Of a DNA stretch of 19,764 nucleotides, positions 14,491 to 19,764 are shown piece after piece. Position 1 is the stretch's first letter. Every line of letters starts with the position of its first letter. The DNA is from RYN-433 sp036558265 (GTDB lineage: Bacteria > Planctomycetota > Phycisphaerae > Tepidisphaerales > Tepidisphaeraceae). Location: NCBI GenBank assembly GCA_036558265.1, contig DATBFY010000214.1, positions 1-19,764 of the forward strand, in the 5' to 3' direction. The position numbers were made by a program, and so were the translations under genes. The notes below the pieces were generated by a model. It had not been told where the DNA came from, did no database searches, and saw nothing but the letters and a program-made list of their open reading frames with translations.

Positions 14491-17135
14491 TCCGCCGATC
14501 CATCACCCTGCCGGTGCTCCTCCTCGTGTCATGTGCGGCAATCGCACAGGAACAGGTCGATAAGCCCGACGCGACCGCCACCGGCCCACTCAACCTCGCC
14601 AACATCGCCCTCCGTGTCCGCATCACCCAAGCGACGCCCCAGCCGAACACCCTCGCCATCGCCTGGCGTCGCGGCGGTGAAGGTTTGGGCGGCGAGGTCA
14701 CGCGCGGCGCCTTCACCGGTTCGAACGGCCAGCCTACTCTCAACCTCCAGGAGTGGACCAAGCCGCTCCCCCTCACGGAAATCGCCGGAAACAAGGCCGC
14801 CTGGCAATTCCCAACTCTCGTCGTCTCCGCCCCCGGCGGTCGCAAGGCGACACCTCTGACCAACATTTCCGTCGATTTCGAGTTCGCCGATGCCGCCGGT
14901 CATGTCCTCAAGTCCTTCACCGAGACCGCCCCGGACGGCGCGACCGTCAGTTTCGCGCTGCCCGGCGCAGCCGCCGACCGCCAGAGCTTCCTCGCCGATC
15001 TGGTCGGGCTCTCCGAGCACGCCCGCCGACGCCACCAGCGCCTGGCCGCCCTCTTCCCCCGGGCGTTCGACCCGCCACGACTCTTTGGCGTGATCGGTCA
15101 CCTCGCCGGCTACGGCGAGGGCTCGGGGTACGGCATCCGCCACTGCAATCCCGCGATCGTCAAGGAGGAATGCGACACGCTTCGACTGCTCGGCGTGAAC
15201 GGCCTGGTGAGCGACCGCTCGATTCAACTCGCTGATGCGGCGGGCGCGGGCAAGTTGTTCCGCCACGTCTACTGGGGCGGCCCGGGCTCGGGCTCGCCCA
15301 TGGGTATGCTCAAGAAGCGCGCCGCCGACCCGGAGGACGCCTGCCCCTTTGACCCTGCCCTGGCCGCCCAGATGGCCCAGCGCGTCGCCGCGACGATTCC
15401 CGAGTACCGCCGCGTCGGCGCCGACCAATCCTGGGCCCTGTGGTGGGACGAGATCGGCGTCGCCGCCAAGACCCACCTCCAGACCTGCCCCCGCTGCCGC
15501 GAGAAGTTCGTCGAATACCTCGAGTCGCAGAAGGTGGATCCGGCGGCGCTGGGCGCCAAGTCGTGGGACGAGGTCAAACCCTTTCCGATCTGGCAGGACG
15601 AGAAGACCAGCCGCCTCGCCCCCGCGCCGCCCGACCCCGGCGACGCCCTGCGTTACTACTACACCTTCCGCTTCATGACCCACGCCACCGCGCAGCTCTT
15701 CGTCGAGCCCGCGAAACAGTTCAAAGCCGCCGACATTCTGCTGTATGCGATGCAGGGCCCCACGCCGAGCTGGGCCGGGCACAGCCTCGACTGGCACGAG
15801 TTCTACGACGCCGGCGGCAACACGGCGATGGTCTTCGAGACCTCCAACCGCGATCCTCGCGCCTGGCAGTTCGAGTCGTACCTGGCTGACATCGCCCGCG
15901 GGATCTGCCAACGCCACGATCTTCCCCTTGGCGTACTGGTCAAGCCCCACCGCGGCGCGGTCGAGCAGCGGATGCTCGCCCTCGCCGCGCGCGGCGCCAG
16001 CGTGATCGAGTGGTACACCTACGGCCCTGACTACGCCAAGGGCGACAGCTTCTCCCAATCTCCCGAGCTGCTCCAGCACGTCGCCACCGCCGCCCGCTTC
16101 CTCGCCGCCAACGAGCAGTACCTCTATCGCGCCAAACCCGCCGTCCCGGTCAAGGTCGCGTTCTGCTCGCCGCGCTCCAGCGAGATCTGGGGAAAGGCCA
16201 CGGACCTGGGGGTCACCGCCTTCGAAGACGCCAAGTGGGTCTACATCGCCCTCCGCCACGCCAATGTCCCCGTGGACGTGCTCAGTGAACAGCAACTGGC
16301 CGAGGGCCAGCTCGACCCGTACAAGGTCATCTACGTCGTCGGGCCCAACGTTCGCCGCGACGCTGCCGAGCAGCTCAAGAAATGGGTTGAGGCGGGCGGC
16401 ACGCTCTGGACCGACGCCATGGGCCTGTCGCGCGACGAGGCGAACCAACCGGCTTACGAAGACCTCACGGGTCTGAACAATCGCGAGCTTCAGACCTGGG
16501 GAACAGTCGAACCCTATAAAGCGACCGAATTGAAGCCCATCACCGCCCATGACGTTCCGCAGGGCACTGCGTTCGTCGCCTCGTCGGGCATCACATGGCA
16601 GCCGGCCGTCGGGCGCGAGTTGATCGACCCGGCCCGGGCGAAAGATCCGATCGCCCAATTCACCGACGGCCACCCCGCCGGCGTGGTCAACCTCGTCGGC
16701 CGCGGACAGGTGTGGGTCCTGGGCGTCTGGGCGGGCCTGACCTATTCCGCTGACGTCCGCCGTCCTGATTTCGACATGTCCCGTGATTTTGACCCGCGAA
16801 AGGCCCGCAGGCTGGTCACCCTTCCCGTCATGGAGCCGGGTCACGTGTCCAGTCCCGCCATCACCTCCGTGCCCACGGTCGAGGCGGTCGCGCTCGTTAA
16901 GGACGGACATCGCTCGATCGCCCTCATGAACTGGGCCTATCGCCGCGATACCGCGCGCGGCGATGAAACGCTCATCCCCGCACGGGATGTCAGGGTTGAA
17001 CTCCGTGGCCTGGGCGACATTCGTCACGTTCGATCCTCTAACTCGGGCGAACTCAAACTTCGGACCGTCGAACCCGGCAAGTATTCCGTCACGCTTCCCA
17101 AACTCGACACGATCGACCTCCTCGTCCTTGATTGA
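14487..17135 (+). CDS. Large exported GH42-like protein (beta-galactosidase trimerization-type domain)
   Basis: This 882-residue protein has an N-terminal export signal MIRRSITLPVLLLVSC. LVSC fits a lipobox, so it may be a lipoprotein; cleavage after AIA is the alternative. The first 170 residues look like a beta-sandwich. A central region has WALWWDEIG, then a CPRC motif in QTCPRCREKF, and the C-terminal third has VIYVVGPNVRRDAAEQL and KKWVEAGGTLWTDA (near 610-650), which resembles the GH42 trimerization domain of class I glutamine-amidotransferase fold. A carbohydrate-active role is likely, but I cannot identify the two catalytic Glu with confidence. GGAAAGG lies 6 nt before the ATG, and the start overlaps the ribH stop, so translation is coupled to ribH. 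Confidence 0.72.
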   Translation: MIRRSITLPVLLLVSCAAIAQEQVDKPDATATGPLNLANIALRVRITQATPQPNTLAIAWRRGGEGLGGEVTRGAFTGSNGQPTLNLQEWTKPLPLTEIAGNKAAWQFPTLVVSAPGGRKATPLTNISVDFEFADAAGHVLKSFTETAPDGATVSFALPGAAADRQSFLADLVGLSEHARRRHQRLAALFPRAFDPPRLFGVIGHLAGYGEGSGYGIRHCNPAIVKEECDTLRLLGVNGLVSDRSIQLADAAGAGKLFRHVYWGGPGSGSPMGMLKKRAADPEDACPFDPALAAQMAQRVAATIPEYRRVGADQSWALWWDEIGVAAKTHLQTCPRCREKFVEYLESQKVDPAALGAKSWDEVKPFPIWQDEKTSRLAPAPPDPGDALRYYYTFRFMTHATAQLFVEPAKQFKAADILLYAMQGPTPSWAGHSLDWHEFYDAGGNTAMVFETSNRDPRAWQFESYLADIARGICQRHDLPLGVLVKPHRGAVEQRMLALAARGASVIEWYTYGPDYAKGDSFSQSPELLQHVATAARFLAANEQYLYRAKPAVPVKVAFCSPRSSEIWGKATDLGVTAFEDAKWVYIALRHANVPVDVLSEQQLAEGQLDPYKVIYVVGPNVRRDAAEQLKKWVEAGGTLWTDAMGLSRDEANQPAYEDLTGLNNRELQTWGTVEPYKATELKPITAHDVPQGTAFVASSGITWQPAVGRELIDPARAKDPIAQFTDGHPAGVVNLVGRGQVWVLGVWAGLTYSADVRRPDFDMSRDFDPRKARRLVTLPVMEPGHVSSPAITSVPTVEAVALVKDGHRSIALMNWAYRRDTARGDETLIPARDVRVELRGLGDIRHVRSSNSGELKLRTVEPGKYSVTLPKLDTIDLLVLD

Positions 17136-17136
17136 T

Positions 17137-17149
17137 TACAATCCTGCGC
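17137..17149 (+). promoter_or_regulatory. -10 element 7 nt before the P450 GTG start (leaderless candidate)
   Basis: TACAAT (17137-17142) follows the stop of the preceding gene and is separated by 7 nt from GTG 17150. A weak -35, TCGACC (17113-17118), lies 18 nt upstream. There is no Shine-Dalgarno sequence. Confidence 0.45.
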
Positions 17150-18622
17150 GTGAACGCCCCAGCACCCACGACCCCGTCCCGTGTTCCCCCCGGCCCGCGC
17201 GCCATCCTGCCCGGCCGCATCCTCTACCGGATGAGCCGCGACATCGTGGGCTTCCTCACCGCCGTCCAGCAGAACTACGGCGATGTCTCCCACTTCCGCA
17301 TCGGCCGGCGGCGGCTCTTCCTCCTCACGCATCCCGAGCACATCCGGCAGGTCCTCGTGAGCCGCGACGAGAACTTCACCAAGGGCCCGGCATTGCGCAT
17401 GGCCAAGGTCACCCTTGGCGAAGGCCTGCTCACCAGCGAGGGCGACTTCCACCGCCGGCAGCGCCGGATGATGCAGCCCGCGTTCCACGCCCAGCGGGTC
17501 GCCGAGTACGCCGACACCTTCGTCCGCTTCGCAAGCCGCACGCGCGACCGCTGGACCGATGGCCAGGTTCTCGACGTCCGCGCCGCCATGACCCAGCTCA
17601 CGCTCGAGATCGTCGCCAAGACGCTCTTCGATGCGGACCTGGAATCCGAGGTCCGCGAGATCGGCGAGGCGATGGATACGACGGTGACGATGTTCGACCG
17701 CTCGCGCAGCCCCCTGGCGCGACTGCTGAACCTCTTGCCGCTTCCGAGCAACTACCGCTTCCTCCGCGCCCGCGATCGTGTCTTCACCACCATCGATCGC
17801 ATGATCGATAACCGCCGCGGTCAACGCCCGAATAAGAATGACTTTCTTTCGATCCTCCTCCGCGCCCGCGACACCGAAGGCGACCAGCAGGGCATGACCG
17901 ACGAGCAGGTCCGCTTCGAGGCCATGACCCTCTTCTCCGCCGGACACGAGACCACCGCCAACGCCATGGTCTGGACGTGGCTGCTCCTCTCGCAGAACGC
18001 CACCGCCGAGACCGAGCTTCACAAAGAGCTCGACCGCGTCCTCGGCGGGCGCCTGCCCACCCACGCCGACGTCCCGCAGCTCGCGTACACCCGAGCCGTG
18101 ATCGCCGAATCGATGCGCCTCTACCCCCCAGCCTGGATCGTCGCCCGCCAGGCCAAGGCCGCCCACGCGATCGCCGACACCGGCTTCGTCATCCCAACCG
18201 GCGGCGTCATCCTCATGCCCCAGTGGATCGTCCACCGCGACCCGAGGTGGTGGCCGGAGCCCGACGCCTTCAGGCCCGAGCGGTGGGTGGAGGAAAGAAA
18301 AGATGAGGAGATGAGGCGATGGGGAGATGAGGGGAACAACCGCCCGCAACCTTCCTCCCCTCATCCCCTCACCTCCTCATCCCCTCATCTGCATTCCAAT
18401 CGTCCCCGCTACGCCTACTTCCCCTTCGGCGGCGGGTCGCGCCAGTGCATCGGCGAGCCGTTCGCCTGGCTCGAGGCCATCCTGCTCCTGGCGACCCTTG
18501 CCCAGCGGTGGCGGCTTCGTCGCGCCTCCGACGACCCGGTGCGCCTCCACCCCACCATCACCTTGCGCCCTCGCGACCCGCTGCCGATGAGGCTGGAATC
18601 CCGATGCCCCGACTGCCGATGA
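17150..18622 (+). CDS. Cytochrome P450 with an in-frame repeat insertion
   Basis: P450s insert one oxygen atom of O2 into a substrate using heme and electrons from redox partners. All core motifs are present (numbering from GTG 17150, 490 residues): I-helix FSAGHETT ending near 269, ExxR as ESMR (320-323), FRPERW near 374-379 and the heme loop FPFGGGSRQCIG with Cys433 as axial ligand. Between PERW and the heme loop there are 44 residues where about 15 are usual; the extra stretch is a Ser/Pro/His/Glu low-complexity segment encoded by the inverted octamer repeat at 18302-18389. There is no membrane anchor. The start could also be TTG 17132; GTG 17150 fits the -10 spacing. No redox partner gene is nearby. 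The sequence is intact, so it may be functional if the loop tolerates the insert. Confidence 0.92.
   Translation: MNAPAPTTPSRVPPGPRAILPGRILYRMSRDIVGFLTAVQQNYGDVSHFRIGRRRLFLLTHPEHIRQVLVSRDENFTKGPALRMAKVTLGEGLLTSEGDFHRRQRRMMQPAFHAQRVAEYADTFVRFASRTRDRWTDGQVLDVRAAMTQLTLEIVAKTLFDADLESEVREIGEAMDTTVTMFDRSRSPLARLLNLLPLPSNYRFLRARDRVFTTIDRMIDNRRGQRPNKNDFLSILLRARDTEGDQQGMTDEQVRFEAMTLFSAGHETTANAMVWTWLLLSQNATAETELHKELDRVLGGRLPTHADVPQLAYTRAVIAESMRLYPPAWIVARQAKAAHAIADTGFVIPTGGVILMPQWIVHRDPRWWPEPDAFRPERWVEERKDEEMRRWGDEGNNRPQPSSPHPLTSSSPHLHSNRPRYAYFPFGGGSRQCIGEPFAWLEAILLLATLAQRWRLRRASDDPVRLHPTITLRPRDPLPMRLESRCPDCR
18302..18389. repeat. Inverted array of four plus four GATGAGGN octamers inside the P450 gene
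   Basis: The left arm (18302-18333) reads GATGAGGA, GATGAGGC, GATGGGGA, GATGAGGG. The right arm (18358-18389), on the opposite strand, reads GATGAGGG, GATGAGGA, GGTGAGGG, GATGAGGG. A 24-nt loop separates them. The arms can pair almost fully, so the element would form a long hairpin. It keeps the reading frame. Confidence 0.9.
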
Positions 18623-18648
18623 CCAATTCCAAATCCCCGCTCCCGCCC

Positions 18649-18654
18649 TATACT
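18649..18654 (+). promoter_or_regulatory. -10 element before nusB
   Basis: TATACT (five of six consensus positions) ends 10 nt before the nusB ATG, in the 42-bp gap after the P450 gene. This would allow nusB its own promoter with a leader of only a few nucleotides. Confidence 0.4.
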
Positions 18655-18664
18655 CCTCCATCTG

Positions 18665-19108
18665 ATGTTAAAACGTCGAAAAATCCGCGAGCTGGCCATG
18701 CAGATCCTCTTCCTCTGGGACACCCAGAACCAGCGCAGCGAAGAACTGGCCCGGACCGTCTCCACCGAGCCCGATGAGGACCCCGAGACCCGCCGCCAGG
18801 CGATGGAGATGGCGACCGGCACCTGGGAGCAGCGGGAATCGATCGATCGCTGGGTCGAGCGGCTCGCCCCGCAGTGGCCCCCGCGCCGCCAGCCCGCGGT
18901 CGATCGCAACCTCCTGCGCCTGGCGGTCTGGGAGCTGACCAACACGGTGACGCCACCCAAGGTCGTCATCGACGAGGCCATCGAGCTGGCCAAGCAATAC
19001 TCCACCGAGAACAGCGGCGCGTTCGTCAACGGCGTGCTCGATAGCGTGCTGAGGGAGCACGAGAAACTGACTGCTGAGAAGGCGATCGAGAAGCCAGTAG
19101 ACAGTTAG
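18665..19108 (+). CDS. nusB: Transcription antitermination factor NusB
   Basis: NusB binds boxA RNA with NusE (ribosomal protein S10) and supports antitermination of rRNA operons. The 147-residue all-helical protein starts with the typical basic helix RRKIRELAMQILFLWD (4-19). It contains PAVDRNLLRLAVWEL and the strongly conserved PPKVVIDEAIELAKQYSTEN with GAFVNGVLD, all NusB hallmarks. The last residues PVDS and the stop TAG are encoded by the repeat cluster that follows, so the C-terminus may have been altered by it. There is no Shine-Dalgarno sequence before the ATG; a -10-like TATACT lies 10 nt upstream. Confidence 0.93.
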   Translation: MLKRRKIRELAMQILFLWDTQNQRSEELARTVSTEPDEDPETRRQAMEMATGTWEQRESIDRWVERLAPQWPPRRQPAVDRNLLRLAVWELTNTVTPPKVVIDEAIELAKQYSTENSGAFVNGVLDSVLREHEKLTAEKAIEKPVDS

Positions 19109-19169
19109 TCAATAGCCACTAGAAGATCCCTCCACCATCTACTGGCTACTGTCTCTATCTACTGACTAC
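19097..19169. repeat. Inverted cluster of degenerate GTAGNCA heptamers between nusB and ftsY
   Basis: The left arm reads GTAGACA, GTTAGTCA, ATAGCCA, CTAGAAG (19097-19125). The right arm (19136-19169), read on the minus strand, gives GTAGTCA, GTAGATA, GAGACA, GTAGCCA, GTAGATG. The cluster includes the last two sense codons and the stop codon of nusB, and ends 7 nt before the ftsY ATG. Confidence 0.85.
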
Positions 19170-19176
19170 TTTCCCC

Positions 19177-19764
19177 ATGGCTTTCCTCTCCAAAACATTT
19201 GACCTCTTCAAGCGCGGCCTCAAGCGCACTGCCCAGGTCCTGAATACCGATGTCCGCACGCTCTTCGTCCCCGGACGCCAGATCGACGAGAGCTTTCTGA
19301 CCGAGGTCGAGGAAAGACTCCTCGCCGCCGACGTCGGCGTCTACAACGCCGAGAAGATCGTCACCGAGATGCGCGACCGCTGGCGCATGGGGAAAATCAA
19401 AAATCGCGACCAGTGCCTCGACGTGATCCGCGACGAGATGCTTTCCGGCTGGGAAGGCCTCGACCGCGAGGTCCGTTTCGCCCCGCCCGGCCACCCGACC
19501 GTGATCCTGGTCGCCGGCGTCAACGGCGCGGGCAAGACCACCTCCATCGCCAAGCTCGGCCACTATTTCAAGAATGAGCTTGGGAAGAAGGTCATGGTCG
19601 CCGCCGCCGACACGTTCCGGGCCGGCGCCGTGCATCAGCTTTCGATCTGGGCGGACCGCCTGGGCATCGATATCGTCAAGCACAAGCAGAACGCGGACCC
19701 GGCCGCCGTCGCGTACGACGCCTGCGAGGCCGCCAAGACCCGCGGCATCGACATCCTGATCGTG
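19177..19764 (+). CDS. ftsY: Signal recognition particle receptor FtsY (5' part, cut by the window end)
   Basis: FtsY is the SRP receptor GTPase that docks ribosome-nascent chain complexes at the membrane. The 196 codons present cover the helical N domain (about 1-100) and the start of the G domain, with the P-loop GVNGAGKTT (114-122) and DTFRAGAVHQL (145-155). The frame is open to the last base; the expected DTAGR block would follow just outside. There is no acidic A domain; the protein begins directly with a basic amphipathic stretch (FLSKTFDLFKRGLKR), which may serve for membrane binding. The ATG at 19177 has no Shine-Dalgarno sequence, and its upstream region is made of the heptamer repeat. 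Confidence 0.95.
   Translation, partial: MAFLSKTFDLFKRGLKRTAQVLNTDVRTLFVPGRQIDESFLTEVEERLLAADVGVYNAEKIVTEMRDRWRMGKIKNRDQCLDVIRDEMLSGWEGLDREVRFAPPGHPTVILVAGVNGAGKTTSIAKLGHYFKNELGKKVMVAAADTFRAGAVHQLSIWADRLGIDIVKHKQNADPAAVAYDACEAAKTRGIDILIV

Noticed and set aside
14529..17027. 832-codon minus-strand frame opposite the GH42-like gene
   Set aside because: A typical high-GC antisense shadow; it has no domain, while the plus-strand frame has an export signal, ribosome binding site and family motifs.
18302..18389. CRISPR array
   Set aside because: The units are contiguous 8-mers in inverted arms without unique spacers and with no cas genes nearby.

Overview
The window looks like chromosomal DNA of a GC-rich planctomycete, most likely class Phycisphaerae. 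The cues are a membrane-anchored protein ending in the zinc ribbon CANCGYDLRATPARCPECG (a tail I associate with that group), large secreted glycoside-hydrolase-like proteins, a ribH/nusB/ftsY neighbourhood, and few Shine-Dalgarno sequences. This placement rests on recognising protein families by eye, not on a search.

Layout. 1-530: clpS on the minus strand with its own promoter and ribosome binding site, divergent from the next operon. 532-2949: a tight plus-strand operon anmK-murQ-MazG-like, which recycles anhydro-N-acetylmuramic acid from peptidoglycan and adds a nucleotide pyrophosphohydrolase. 2950-4264: no convincing protein gene. Its core, about 3098-4032, reads on the minus strand as a large structured RNA: a TTGACA promoter with A-tracts upstream, then a dense series of perfect 5-8 bp hairpins including one exact 16-nt hairpin present twice, then a hairpin plus T-run terminator. 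I could not match it to a known RNA family, and it is the best candidate here for something undescribed. 4265-6858: a GT-C type membrane glycosyltransferase and a four-helix membrane protein. 6878-7426: inorganic pyrophosphatase (minus). 7574-8113: the zinc-ribbon membrane protein. 8169-10620: a secreted GH30-like glycosidase and a secreted orphan protein (both minus) separated by a terminator. 10621-11112: a gene-free stretch with hairpins. 11113-12363: a Rossmann-fold oxidoreductase (minus), divergent from a stand-alone response regulator receiver (12406-12819), which converges on a UbiA-family prenyltransferase (minus, 12828-13844).

13972-19764: ribH, a large exported GH42-like protein, a cytochrome P450, nusB and the 5' part of ftsY, all on the plus strand. 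The housekeeping set ribH-nusB-ftsY appears to be opened up by the GH42-like protein and the P450. Three clusters of degenerate 7-9 nt words arranged as inverted arms lie in this part: between the UbiA gene and ribH, inside the P450 reading frame (adding about 30 residues just before the heme-cysteine loop), and between nusB and ftsY (supplying the nusB stop codon).

Gene control. Several apparent first genes have a -10 hexamer ending 6-7 nt before the start codon and no Shine-Dalgarno sequence (anmK, the genes at 6298 and 7574, the oxidoreductase, the P450; murQ and nusB are similar at 9-10 nt). This suggests leaderless mRNAs at transcription starts, while clpS, the GH30-like gene, the orphan secreted gene and the GH42-like gene have purine-rich ribosome binding sites. 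The ClpS is also unusual because Asp replaces the His that normally contacts the N-degron.
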